This document shows, in pieces, positions 53,623-62,436 of a stretch of DNA of 64,000 nucleotides. A program made the translations under genes and the position numbers. The notes beneath the pieces are model-generated. The model ran no database searches. It saw nothing but the letters and a program-made list of their open reading frames with translations, and was not told the origin of the DNA. Within the stretch, counting starts at the first letter, position 1. Each line of letters begins with the position of its first letter. The DNA is from Pseudomonadota bacterium (GTDB lineage Bacteria > Pseudomonadota > Alphaproteobacteria > Rhizobiales > Beijerinckiaceae). Location: the NCBI GenBank assembly GCA_020161575.1, contig JAIUNR010000002.1, positions 1 through 64,000 on the forward strand. The letters are read 5' to 3'.

Positions 53623-55173
53623 ATGAGCGAAAAAGCGATCCAGCTCCTGTCGATCGACAAACGCTTCGGCGCCGTGCATGCGAACCGGGCGATCGACCTT
53701 GATGTGAAAAAGGGCACGATCCACGGGATCATCGGCGAGAACGGCGCCGGAAAATCGACCCTCATGTCGATTCTCTACGGATTTTACGAAGCCGATTCGG
53801 GCGAGATCCGGATCAATGGCGAGAGAAAGCGTATCCGCTCCTCGGCGGATGCGATCGCGGCCGGCATCGGCATGGTCCACCAGCATTTCATGCTCGTCGA
53901 GCCGATGAGCGTCGTCGAGAATGTCATGCTCGGCGCGGAAGGCGGAACCCTCACGATGCGCGGCATGGAGAAGGCGCGCGCAGAAATCCGGCGGCTTGGC
54001 GCGGATTACGGCCTTCTTGTCGACCCCGATGCGATTGTCGGCGAACTCTCCGTGGGGCTTCAGCAGCGCGTCGAAATCATCAAGGCGCTGTTTCGCGGCG
54101 CGGAAATCCTCATTCTCGACGAACCTACCGGCGTCCTTACGCCCGCCGAAGCGGAACAGCTCTTCGAGGTGCTCGCGGAACTGCGCCGGCAAGGACGCAC
54201 GATCCTGCTCATCACCCACAAGCTCAAGGAAATCATGGCGATCACGGACGAGGTGTCCGTGATGCGACGCGGTGAAATGGTCGCACATCGGAAAACCGCC
54301 GAGACCAACCCGCGCGAACTCGCGGCATTGATGGTCGGGCGCGAGATCGCTCACCCGCAGAAGGGGGCAAGCCAAGCGCCCGGCGCTCCGCTGCTGGAGG
54401 TCGAAAACCTCGCGGTGAAGGATGCGCGCGGCGTGATGCGGGTTTCAGACGTTTCCTTCATGGTCCGCGCCGGTGAGATCGTCGGCATTGCCGGTGTCTC
54501 GGGCAACGGGCAATCCGAGTTGATCGAAGCCATTTCCGGCATGATCCGCCGGAATGGCGGCACGGTGACGCTTTGTGGCCAGCCTGTTCCCGCCGAGGCC
54601 GATGCCGCCGAAACGCGCAACCTCGGCCTCGCGCATGTGCCGGAAGATCGATTGCGGATGGGGCTTGTGACGAGCTTTTCTGCCTATGAGAGCGCGATTC
54701 TCGGCCATCAGGATCGGCCGCAATTCTCCAAGGGCCCGCTGATCGATCGCGACGCGGCGATCGCAGATACCGAAGACAAGATGAAGCGCTTTGATGTCCG
54801 CCCCCCGGACCCACTTCTCAAGACCGCCAATTTTTCTGGCGGCAACCAGCAGAAGATCGTGCTCGCGCGCGAAATCGAAACCGGGCCGGACGTGCTGATC
54901 GTGGCGCAGCCGACCCGCGGGGTCGATGTCGGCGCCATCGCCTTCATCCATCGCCAGATCCTTGATCTCAAGGCCAAGGGCAAGGCGATCCTGCTGGTTT
55001 CGGTGGAACTCGACGAGATCTTCGCCCTGACAGACAGGGTATTGGTGATGTGCGGCGGGCGTGTCGTGGGCGAAAGAATCACCGATGAAACGGACCAGAA
55101 CGAGATCGGCCTGCTGATGGCGGGCATGGAAGCCGCGCCGGCAATCGGCACCCCGGCGGAGATGCGTCCATGA
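53623..55173 (+). CDS. Nucleoside-type ABC importer ATPase (two domains)
   Basis: The 516-residue protein has two ABC domains. The first has IIGENGAGKSTLMSILYGFY and ILDEPTGVLTPAEAEQL; the second has VSGNGQSELIEAISGM in place of a normal Walker A, and FSGGNQQKIVLAREIE with VAQPTRGVDVGA. This is the usual layout of the RbsA/YufO-like ATPases of BMP-type nucleoside importers, where the second site is degenerate. GHQDRPQFSKGPLIDRDA lies in the linker typical of the nucleoside group. No strong ribosome site is seen before the ATG. The next gene overlaps the stop by 4 bases. Confidence 0.93.
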   Translation: MSEKAIQLLSIDKRFGAVHANRAIDLDVKKGTIHGIIGENGAGKSTLMSILYGFYEADSGEIRINGERKRIRSSADAIAAGIGMVHQHFMLVEPMSVVENVMLGAEGGTLTMRGMEKARAEIRRLGADYGLLVDPDAIVGELSVGLQQRVEIIKALFRGAEILILDEPTGVLTPAEAEQLFEVLAELRRQGRTILLITHKLKEIMAITDEVSVMRRGEMVAHRKTAETNPRELAALMVGREIAHPQKGASQAPGAPLLEVENLAVKDARGVMRVSDVSFMVRAGEIVGIAGVSGNGQSELIEAISGMIRRNGGTVTLCGQPVPAEADAAETRNLGLAHVPEDRLRMGLVTSFSAYESAILGHQDRPQFSKGPLIDRDAAIADTEDKMKRFDVRPPDPLLKTANFSGGNQQKIVLAREIETGPDVLIVAQPTRGVDVGAIAFIHRQILDLKAKGKAILLVSVELDEIFALTDRVLVMCGGRVVGERITDETDQNEIGLLMAGMEAAPAIGTPAEMRP

Positions 55174-56276
55174 GCGCGCCTCTCGCCCCCCTGCCGCGCT
55201 GGGCCGATCTGGCGTTGATCCCGCTGATCAACGTCACCCTGGCTTTTCTTGTTTCCGGGCTCGTGGTGCTCGCGATCGGCGAGAGCCCGCTCGAAGCCAC
55301 CGCCATCATGCTCAGGGGTGCACTGGGATTTGGCGAGGGAATTGGCTTCACGCTCTATTACACCACCAATTTCATTTTTGCCGGCCTTGCCGTGGCGGTC
55401 GCCTTCCATGCCGGGCTGTTCAATATCGGCGGTGAAGGGCAAGCCATGATCGGCGGCGTCGGCGCCGCGATGGCCGCATTGCTGCTCGGGACCATGCCGT
55501 CAATCGTCGCCCTGCCGGCGGCGATCCTTGCCTCGGCACTGTTCGGAGCGGCATGGGGGGCGATCCCCGGCTGGCTCCAGGCGCGGCGGGGGAGCCATGT
55601 CGTCATCACGACGATCATGTTCAATTTCATCGCCAGCGCGCTGCTGGTCTACCTATTGGTGGATGTCTTCCGACCGCCGGGACTGATGGAACCCTCCTCG
55701 CGGGTTTTCGATGCAGGCGCCAAGCTGCCTTTCATGGCGCAGGCCGCAGCCTGGTTCGGGCTGCGCATGCCAAAATCGCCACTGAACCTTTCCTTCATCG
55801 TCGCGCTCGTTGCCTGCCTTTTTGTCTGGCTGCTGATCTATCGCTCCCGCCTCGGCTATGCCTTCCGTGTCGTCGGCGCCAACCCCGTCGCTGCGCGCTA
55901 CGCCGGCATCTCGCCGGAGCGGATGACGATCTACGCCATGGCGATTTCCGGCGCGCTCGCCGGCATGATGGCGATCAACGAAATTCTCGGCGTCCAGCAT
56001 CGGCTGATTGTCGGCTTCACGAGCGGATACGGGTTCGTCGGCATCGCCGTAGCGCTGATGGGGCGGGCGCATCCGGGCGGAATCATCCTCGCCGCCTTGC
56101 TTTTCGGCGTGCTTTATCAGGGCGGTACGGAACTCGCCTTCGACAAGCCGACCATTACCCGCGACATGATCGTCGTCATTCAAGGACTGGTGATCCTCTT
56201 CGCCGGCGCCCTTGAATTCATGTTCCGGCCGGCGCTCTCGCGCCTTCTTTCGCGCAACGTGGCGGAGAGCGCATGA
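55170..56276 (+). CDS. Nucleoside-type ABC importer permease (first)
   Basis: The 368-residue inner-membrane protein has about eight to ten hydrophobic helices and belongs to the BPD_transp_2 family with YufP-type permeases. Family features are FAGLAVAVAFHAGLFNIGGEGQAMIGG, a conserved glycine-rich helix, GANPVAARYAGISPERMTIYAMAISGALAGM and MGRAHPGGIILAALLFGVLYQGG. It is coupled to the ATPase by a 4-base overlap and to the second permease in the same way. The two would form the membrane channel of the BMP-dependent importer. Confidence 0.93.
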   Translation: MSAPLAPLPRWADLALIPLINVTLAFLVSGLVVLAIGESPLEATAIMLRGALGFGEGIGFTLYYTTNFIFAGLAVAVAFHAGLFNIGGEGQAMIGGVGAAMAALLLGTMPSIVALPAAILASALFGAAWGAIPGWLQARRGSHVVITTIMFNFIASALLVYLLVDVFRPPGLMEPSSRVFDAGAKLPFMAQAAAWFGLRMPKSPLNLSFIVALVACLFVWLLIYRSRLGYAFRVVGANPVAARYAGISPERMTIYAMAISGALAGMMAINEILGVQHRLIVGFTSGYGFVGIAVALMGRAHPGGIILAALLFGVLYQGGTELAFDKPTITRDMIVVIQGLVILFAGALEFMFRPALSRLLSRNVAESA

Positions 56277-57247
56277 TGGAAACCTATCTCGGCCTACTCA
56301 ATCTGCTCGACTCCACCTTGCGCCTCGCCATCCCGCTGCTCTGCGCCTGTCTGGCCGGGCTTTACTCCGAGCGTTCCGGCGTCGTCGATATCGGGCTGGA
56401 AGGCAAGATGCTGGCAGCCGCCTTCGCCGCCGCCGCGGGCGCTATCGCCTTCAATTCAGCCATGATGGGGCTTCTGCTTGGGGTGATCGTCTCGGTTCTG
56501 CTCGCGCTGGTGCATGGCTATGCCTGTATCACCCAACGCGGCAACCAGATCGTCACTGGTATCGCGATCAACATGCTCGCGGCAGGCTTGACCGCCTTGC
56601 TTGGCAATGCCTGGTATCGCGAGGGCGGACGCACGCCCCAGCTCGATGGCGCGGCACGCTTTGGCGACCTCACCCTGCCCTTCGCCGAAGCGGCGCGGAA
56701 TATCCCGGTGATCGGCACCTTCTATGCCGAGGTGATTTCGGGACACCCGCTCCCGGTCTATCTCGCGCTGCTCGCTGTTCCCCTGACCTTCTTCCTGCTC
56801 TATCGCACCCGCTGGGGCCTTCGCCTGCGTGCGGTTGGCGAGAACCCGGCGGCGGTGGATACGGCCGGCGTTTCCGTCGCGCGGCTGCGCTATTCCGCCG
56901 TGATTGTCTGCGGGATTCTGTGCGGCCTTGGTGGCACCTATATCGCAGCGGCGCAGGCCGCGATTTTTCTGCCGAACATGACCGCGGGCAAGGGGTTCAT
57001 GGCACTCGCGGCCCTGATTTTCGCGAAATGGCGCCCCGTCGCGGCCTTGGGCGCCTGCCTGCTTTTCGGCCTGCTCGAAGCCATGGCGATCCGCCTTGAA
57101 GGCGTGCCATTGCCTGTCATCGGACAGGTGCCTGTGCAGGCGATCCAGGCGCTGCCTTATCTTCTCACCGTGATCCTGCTCGCCGGCTTCGTCGGTCGCG
57201 CCATTCCGCCGAAGGCGAGCGGCATCCCCTACGTGAAGGAACGTTGA
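56273..57247 (+). CDS. Nucleoside-type ABC importer permease (second)
   Basis: The 324-residue protein is the YufQ-like second permease. It has TLRLAIPLLCACLAGLYSERSGVVDIGLEGKML, GNQIVTGIAINMLAAGLTALLG, GLRLRAVGENPAAVDTAGVSVARLRY and the conserved TAGKGFMALAALIFAKWRP, with about eight helices. The ATG at 56273 overlaps the stop of the first permease. Its own stop overlaps the first base of the cytidine deaminase start, so transport and deamination are translated together. Confidence 0.93.
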   Translation: MMETYLGLLNLLDSTLRLAIPLLCACLAGLYSERSGVVDIGLEGKMLAAAFAAAAGAIAFNSAMMGLLLGVIVSVLLALVHGYACITQRGNQIVTGIAINMLAAGLTALLGNAWYREGGRTPQLDGAARFGDLTLPFAEAARNIPVIGTFYAEVISGHPLPVYLALLAVPLTFFLLYRTRWGLRLRAVGENPAAVDTAGVSVARLRYSAVIVCGILCGLGGTYIAAAQAAIFLPNMTAGKGFMALAALIFAKWRPVAALGACLLFGLLEAMAIRLEGVPLPVIGQVPVQAIQALPYLLTVILLAGFVGRAIPPKASGIPYVKER

Positions 57248-57660
57248 TGTCCCTCCCTCTCGATTTGCTCTTCGATGCCGCCAAAGGCGCCTTCACACGC
57301 GCCTACGCGCCCTATTCCAAATTCAATGTCGGCGCCGCGATCCTCGCCGATAACGGCAGGATCTATCCCGGCTGCAATGTCGAGAACGCCGCCTATCCCG
57401 CCGGCACCTGCGCCGAAGCCGGTGCCATCGCCGCAATGATCGATGGCGGCGGCAAACGCATCGAGGCGATCCTTGTCGTCGGCGCGGGAGAGGGGCTCTG
57501 CACGCCCTGCGGGGCCTGTCGCCAGCGCATCCGAGAATTCGCCGGGCCGCTTTGCCCCATCCACATCGCGGGGCCCGAGGGCCTGCGTCGCGCCTTCACG
57601 CTTGAGGAATTGCTGCCCTATTCCTTCGGTCCCGAGAACCTCGCTTCGGAGCAATCATGA
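57247..57660 (+). CDS. cdd: Cytidine deaminase
   Basis: The 137-residue enzyme converts cytidine and deoxycytidine to uridine and deoxyuridine in the cytoplasm. It is the short tetrameric type. Visible features are AYAPYSKFNVGAAILAD, CNVENAAYPAGTCAEAGAIAAM (zinc Cys and catalytic Glu in CAE) and TPCGACRQRIREF (two zinc cysteines). The start at 57247 uses the TGATG overlap with the permease; a TTG one codon earlier is less likely. With DeoA and PreTA it links cytidine to base breakdown. Confidence 0.95.
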   Translation: MSLPLDLLFDAAKGAFTRAYAPYSKFNVGAAILADNGRIYPGCNVENAAYPAGTCAEAGAIAAMIDGGGKRIEAILVVGAGEGLCTPCGACRQRIREFAGPLCPIHIAGPEGLRRAFTLEELLPYSFGPENLASEQS

Positions 57661-58454
57661 TGAGCGCGCTCGATATCATCCGCGCCCGCGCCGGAGCCGA
57701 GCCGGTGGAAGCGGGTATCGTCCTTGGCTCCGGTCTCGGTCCGCTGGCCGATCAGGTAAGTGGAGCAACCTCTATCCCCTATCACGAGCTTGAAGGCTTC
57801 CCGCAGGGCGGCGTTTCCGGCCATCAAAGCAAACTGGTGATCGGGATGCTTGGCGGGCGCCGGGTGGCGGTCTTTTCCGGGCGCGAGCATTACTACGAAA
57901 ACGGCAATTCCGCCGCGATGCGCCCTGCGCTTGAGGCGCTGGTTGCGCTGGGCGCCAGCACCCTGATCCTGACCAATGCCGCCGGCTCGCTGCGCCCTGA
58001 AGTCGGGCCGACCTCGATCGTGGTGCATTCCGACTACGTCAACTGGTCGGGCCGCAATCCGCTGATCGGCGAGCATGGCGATGCGCGCTTCGTCGATATG
58101 CGCGACGCTTACGACCCCGCCATCCGGGCGCGACTTGCCGAATTATCGCAAAAACTCAAAATCCCCCACCATGAAGGGGTCTATTTCTGGTTTTGCGGAC
58201 CGACGTTCGAGAGTCCCGCGGAAATTCGAGCCATGAAAATTCTTGGGGCGGATCTCGTCGGCATGTCCACCGTGCCGGAAGTCATCCTCGCCCGCCGGCT
58301 TGGACTGAGGGTCGCCGCGTTGTCGATGGTCACCAATCTCGCCGCCGGGTTCAAAGGCGCGGAAATCTCCCATCACGACACCAAGAAGGTCGCGGCCGAG
58401 GGCAGCGCCGCCATGACACGCTTGATTACCGCTCTGCTGGAGGGCGGATTATGA
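57657..58454 (+). CDS. Purine nucleoside phosphorylase (trimeric class)
   Basis: The 265-residue enzyme phosphorolyses purine nucleosides to base plus (deoxy)ribose-1-phosphate. It belongs to the trimeric PunA/XapA-like class: VLGSGLGPLADQV (phosphate loop), GREHYYENGN, LTNAAGSLRPEVGPTS, YFWFCGPTFESPAEIRA (base and sugar site), GADLVGMSTVPEVILARRLGLRV and SMVTNLAAGF. The motif VGMST with the following acidic residue is the usual sugar-site sequence. The substrate range (guanosine, inosine, xanthosine) cannot be told. It overlaps cdd by 4 bases and deoC by 4 bases. Confidence 0.93.
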   Translation: MMSALDIIRARAGAEPVEAGIVLGSGLGPLADQVSGATSIPYHELEGFPQGGVSGHQSKLVIGMLGGRRVAVFSGREHYYENGNSAAMRPALEALVALGASTLILTNAAGSLRPEVGPTSIVVHSDYVNWSGRNPLIGEHGDARFVDMRDAYDPAIRARLAELSQKLKIPHHEGVYFWFCGPTFESPAEIRAMKILGADLVGMSTVPEVILARRLGLRVAALSMVTNLAAGFKGAEISHHDTKKVAAEGSAAMTRLITALLEGGL

Positions 58455-59215
58455 GCGACGCAGACCTTGCCCGTCGTGCGCTTGCTCTGCTCGATCTGAC
58501 CGAACTCGGTGATCGGGCAACGGAAGCGGATATCCGCGCGCTCTGCACCAAGGCGCGCGGCGATGCCGTGGTGCCTGCCGTCGCCGCTGTTTGCGTCTGG
58601 CCGCGTCACGCCGCGCTTGCACGCACCCTGCTCGCCGACAGCACCATCCGCATCGCCACGGTGGTCAATTTCCCGGCCGGCTCCTATTCGCTTGCCCTCG
58701 TGCTCGGCGAAGCCCGCGCTGCCATCGCCGATGGTGTGGATGAGATCGATCTCGTGATGCCCTGGCGCAAGTTCCTCGCCGGAGAGGAGGATCACGCCTG
58801 CGGGATGATCCGCACCCTGCGCGCCCTGATGCCGCCTTCCCTGCGGCTCAAGGTCATTTTCGAGAGCGGCTCCTGGCCGGATGCCGCGACGATCCGCCGC
58901 GCGGGTTCCCTCGCCATCGAGACCGGCGCGGATTTCCTGAAGACCTCGACCGGCAAGAACGGCACCGGCGCCACGCCGGAAGCCGCGCGCGCCATGCTCG
59001 ATGCCATTCGCGCTTCGGGGAAGCCTGTCGGCTTCAAGCCCTCCGGCGGCATCCGTACGCTGGAGGATGCCCGCGCCTATCTTTCGCTGGCGGATGAGAT
59101 CATGGGCAAAGGCTGGGCGCGCGCGGAAACCTTCCGCTTCGGCGCCTCGGGCCTTCACGCCGCGCTTGCCGCCGCATTGACCGGCGCGAAACCCGAAGCC
59201 GCCAAGGGATACTGA
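58451..59215 (+). CDS. deoC: Deoxyribose-phosphate aldolase
   Basis: The 254-residue class I aldolase splits 2-deoxyribose-5-phosphate into acetaldehyde and glyceraldehyde-3-phosphate. It has [41 protein letters not shown] and the Schiff-base lysine in [16 protein letters not shown], with [11 protein letters not shown] near the end. The start at 58451 overlaps the preceding stop; the longer open frame from 58193 is read-through over the phosphorylase gene. It receives deoxyribose-5-phosphate from DeoB. Confidence 0.96.
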   Translation: MSDADLARRALALLDLTELGDRATEADIRALCTKARGDAVVPAVAAVCVWPRHAALARTLLADSTIRIATVVNFPAGSYSLALVLGEARAAIADGVDEIDLVMPWRKFLAGEEDHACGMIRTLRALMPPSLRLKVIFESGSWPDAATIRRAGSLAIETGADFLKTSTGKNGTGATPEAARAMLDAIRASGKPVGFKPSGGIRTLEDARAYLSLADEIMGKGWARAETFRFGASGLHAALAAALTGAKPEAAKGY

Positions 59216-59217
59216 GT

Positions 59218-60546
59218 ATGTTTCTGCCGCAGGAAATCATCCGCAAGAAGCGCGACGGGGCCGCCTTGTCGGAAGCGGAAATCCGCTTCTTCATCAAGGG
59301 GCTCGTGGATGGCAGCGTCACCGAGATGCAGGCATCGGCCCTTGCCATGGCGATCTTCTTCAACGGCATGGCGCGCGCGGAAGCGGTGGCGCTGACACAA
59401 GCGATGATGCATTCCGGCACGGTGCTCGATTGGGCCGCGCTCTCCCTGCCCGGCCCCGTTCTCGACAAGCATTCGACCGGCGGTGTCGGCGATCTGGTCA
59501 GCCTCATCCTCGCCCCGGCCGTCGCGGCCTGCGGCGGTTTCGTACCGATGATTTCCGGGCGCGGCCTTGGCCATACCGGCGGCACGCTCGACAAGCTCGA
59601 TTCCATTCCCGGCTATCGTTCCCAGCCCGACAACGCGCTCCTGCGCAAGACGGTGCGCGAGATCGGCTGCGCGATCATCGGCCAGACCGAGGATCTCGCC
59701 CCCGCCGACAAGCGCCTCTACGCGATCCGCGACGTGACGGCGACGGTGGAATCGATCCCCCTCATCACGGCCTCGATTCTGTCAAAGAAGCTTGCCGCCG
59801 GGCTTGAAGGCCTCGTCATGGATGTGAAGACGGGCTCCGGCGCCTTCATGCCCACGCTCGAAAAATCGCGCGCGCTTGCGCAGAGCATTGTCGCGGTCGC
59901 GAATGGCGCCGGGCTGAAAACCACCGCCCTGATCACCGATATGAACCAGCCGCTTGCACCCGCCGCCGGCAACGCGGTGGAAGTCGTCAACGCGCTTCAC
60001 AACATGACCGGACAACGCAAGGACCAGCGCCTGCTCGACGTGACCATCGCGCTCGGCGGCGAAATGCTCGTGACCGGCAGTCTCGCGGCGGATATCGCGG
60101 AGGGCCGCGAGAAGATCGCCCGCGCCATCGCATCCGGCAGGGCAGCGGAGATTTTCGGCAAGATGGTCTCAGCGCTCGGCGGGCCGGCGGATTTCATGGA
60201 GAAACCGGCCAAACATCTCGCCGCGGCGCCGATCATCCGCCCGGTACACGCCGAAACCTCCGGCCATGTGTCCACCATCGAGACGCGCACGCTTGGTCTT
60301 GCGGTGGTCGCGCTGGGCGGCGGTCGCACGCGGGCCGCGGATGCGATCGATCACGCCGTGGGACTGACCGACCTCGTTGAGGTCGGCGCCGAGATCACCT
60401 CCGGTGTGCCGCTCGCGATGGTTCACGCGCGTAGCGAAGCCGCGTTCGAAGCGGCGGCGAAGGCCGTTCGCTCGGCCTATCGCGTGGAAGGCCAGCCCTC
60501 CGCCCCGTCGCCGCTCATCGTCGAGCGGGTCACGGAGGAAAAATGA
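59218..60546 (+). CDS. deoA: Thymidine phosphorylase
   Basis: The 442-residue enzyme cleaves thymidine and deoxyuridine to the free base and deoxyribose-1-phosphate, feeding uracil or thymine into PreTA. The family signature [18 protein letters not shown] is present, followed by [45 protein letters not shown]-like residues, KTGSGAFMP and a C-terminal alpha/beta domain. It begins 2 bases after deoC and overlaps deoB by 4 bases. Confidence 0.96.
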   Translation: MFLPQEIIRKKRDGAALSEAEIRFFIKGLVDGSVTEMQASALAMAIFFNGMARAEAVALTQAMMHSGTVLDWAALSLPGPVLDKHSTGGVGDLVSLILAPAVAACGGFVPMISGRGLGHTGGTLDKLDSIPGYRSQPDNALLRKTVREIGCAIIGQTEDLAPADKRLYAIRDVTATVESIPLITASILSKKLAAGLEGLVMDVKTGSGAFMPTLEKSRALAQSIVAVANGAGLKTTALITDMNQPLAPAAGNAVEVVNALHNMTGQRKDQRLLDVTIALGGEMLVTGSLAADIAEGREKIARAIASGRAAEIFGKMVSALGGPADFMEKPAKHLAAAPIIRPVHAETSGHVSTIETRTLGLAVVALGGGRTRAADAIDHAVGLTDLVEVGAEITSGVPLAMVHARSEAAFEAAAKAVRSAYRVEGQPSAPSPLIVERVTEEK

Positions 60547-61760
60547 GCCGCGCGCTTCTCATCGTCCTTGATTCCGTCGGAATCGGCGGCGCGCCGGATG
60601 CCGCCGCCTATGGTGATGAAGGCGCCAATACGCTGGGCCATATCGCTTTGGCCTGCGCACAGGGCCGGGGAGACCGGGCGGGCCTGCGTGCCGGGGCGCT
60701 CCACCTGCCGCATATGAACCGCCTCGGGCTGGGGCGCGCCGTGACGCTGGCGACCGGGCTCGTCGCGCCGGGGCTGGAGGGCGGCGGCGAAGCCGGCCGC
60801 CATGCCGCGGGCACGGAGACCTCGAAAGGCAAGGACACACCCTCGGGGCATTGGGAGATCGCGGGGCTGCCCGTGACCTTCGACTGGGGCTATTTTCCGA
60901 CGACAATCCCCACCTTCCCGCCGGATCTGATCGCGGCCTTCCTGCGCGAAACCGGCCTTCCCGGCATTCTGGGCGACAAGCACGCCTCGGGCACCGAGAT
61001 CATCGAGGAATATGGCGAGGAGCATATCCGCTCGGGCAAGCCGATCCTCTACACTTCCGCTGATTCCGTCCTCCAGATCGCGGCGCATGAGGCATATTTC
61101 GGGCTCGGGCGCCTCTATGAGATCTGTCAGGCGATGCGGGCGCTCACCTTGCCGATGAATATCGGCCGGGTGATCGCCCGCCCCTTCATCGGTGAAAAGC
61201 AAGGCGATTTCCACCGCACCGCCAATCGCAAGGACTGGGCCATGGAACCTGCTGGCCCCACATTGCTCGACCGGCTGAAACAGGCAGGGCGAAAGGTGGT
61301 CAGCATCGGCAAGATCGGGGATATCTTCGCCCACCGCGCGACCGGCGAGGAAATCAAGGCCTCCGGCAATGGCGCCCTGCTTGATGCCGCGCTCAAGGCC
61401 TTCTCGCACTTACCTGAAGGCGGGCTGGTTTTCGCCAATCTCGTCGACTTCGATGTCGAATTCGGCCATCGCCGCGACGTGCCGGGCTACGCCGCCGCGC
61501 TCGAAGCCTTCGACGCGCGCGTGCCGGAAATCATCGCCGCGCTCCGCTCCGGCGATCTATGCGTCATCACGGCTGACCACGGCAATGACCCGACATGGAA
61601 GGGCACGGACCACACGCGCGAACGCGTTCCGGTTCTGGCCTTCGGGCCCGGCATTGAGCCGAGCTCGGCGGGTGTGCGGGCAACGATGGCGGATATCGGC
61701 GAGAGCATCGCCGCGCATCTCGCCCTCGCGCCCGGCGCGTACGGAAAGAGCTTCCTATAG
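60543..61760 (+). CDS. deoB: Phosphopentomutase
   Basis: The 405-residue enzyme interconverts (deoxy)ribose-1-phosphate and the 5-phosphate, joining DeoA and the purine phosphorylase to DeoC and the pentose pathway. It is an alkaline-phosphatase-fold metalloenzyme with [26 protein letters not shown] (metal-binding Asp), [18 protein letters not shown] (catalytic Thr region), [27 protein letters not shown] and [18 protein letters not shown]. The gene is last in the nucleoside operon and ends convergently with the lipoprotein gene. Confidence 0.96.
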   Translation: MSRALLIVLDSVGIGGAPDAAAYGDEGANTLGHIALACAQGRGDRAGLRAGALHLPHMNRLGLGRAVTLATGLVAPGLEGGGEAGRHAAGTETSKGKDTPSGHWEIAGLPVTFDWGYFPTTIPTFPPDLIAAFLRETGLPGILGDKHASGTEIIEEYGEEHIRSGKPILYTSADSVLQIAAHEAYFGLGRLYEICQAMRALTLPMNIGRVIARPFIGEKQGDFHRTANRKDWAMEPAGPTLLDRLKQAGRKVVSIGKIGDIFAHRATGEEIKASGNGALLDAALKAFSHLPEGGLVFANLVDFDVEFGHRRDVPGYAAALEAFDARVPEIIAALRSGDLCVITADHGNDPTWKGTDHTRERVPVLAFGPGIEPSSAGVRATMADIGESIAAHLALAPGAYGKSFL

Positions 61761-61783
61761 GGGCTTGCCCCCACGCCCGCCGC

Positions 61784-62383
61784 TTAGGGTGAAACCGTGG
61801 TGGTGCAACGCCCGTCGACGCAGGTGGTGGTCTCGGTCCGGCAGACATTGTTGACGCAATTGCGCTTCGTCGAGGTTGAGCGGTTCTCGCGCTGGACCGA
61901 AACACCCGGCGTCACCGGGCGCACAACCGGCGGCGGCTGGATCGCGGGGGGGCGCGTCATATTCGGGCCCCCACCAGGAAACAGAACCGAAGGATGCTGC
62001 GGACGCGGCGGCTGCGCCGGGCGCGTGGCGGCAAGGATCGTCTGACGGTTGCGCTCTGCTTCGGCACGCGCGACCGCCTCGCGGCGCAGATCGTCATCGG
62101 GGATCGGCACCCCGCGCGCGGCGAGCTGCGCGCCGGCTTCGACATGGCCGCGCCGCGCGGCCTCCGAATAATAATAGGTGATGAGGTTTTCGTCCTGCGG
62201 GAAACCGGCCACGCCCTTCTCGTGGCATTGCGCCACCGAGAAGAGGTAATTGCCGTTGCCGGGAAAGGCCTTTGCGGCCTGGCACCATTCGGGCGTGTAG
62301 GGCTGCTGGGTCGCGAGCTGGAGTTCCGGCGTACAGCCGGCAAGCAGAAGCGTGGCGACAAGGGCGGCGGGCAGCAAGCGCAT
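61784..62383 (-). CDS. Small Sel1-like lipoprotein, function unknown
   Basis: The 199-residue protein begins MRLLPAALVATLLLAGCTPE, with a clear lipobox (LLAGC) for lipid attachment. A single Sel1/TPR-like helix pair follows (GVAGFPQDENLITYYYSEAARRGHVEAG). The rest is proline-rich and ends in a cysteine-containing tail (CVNNVCRTETTTCVDGRCTT), which may form disulfides. GGAG lies 7 bases before the ATG at 62383; the frame is open further upstream without a better start. It lies 53 bases after the hydantoinase B gene. I do not recognise a specific family. Confidence 0.75.
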   Translation of the reverse strand: MRLLPAALVATLLLAGCTPELQLATQQPYTPEWCQAAKAFPGNGNYLFSVAQCHEKGVAGFPQDENLITYYYSEAARRGHVEAGAQLAARGVPIPDDDLRREAVARAEAERNRQTILAATRPAQPPRPQHPSVLFPGGGPNMTRPPAIQPPPVVRPVTPGVSVQRENRSTSTKRNCVNNVCRTETTTCVDGRCTTTVSP

Positions 62384-62436
62384 CAGAATCTCCATGGAAG
62401 ACCAGAAGCGCAGGAAATACCACCCGCCGTTTGGGG

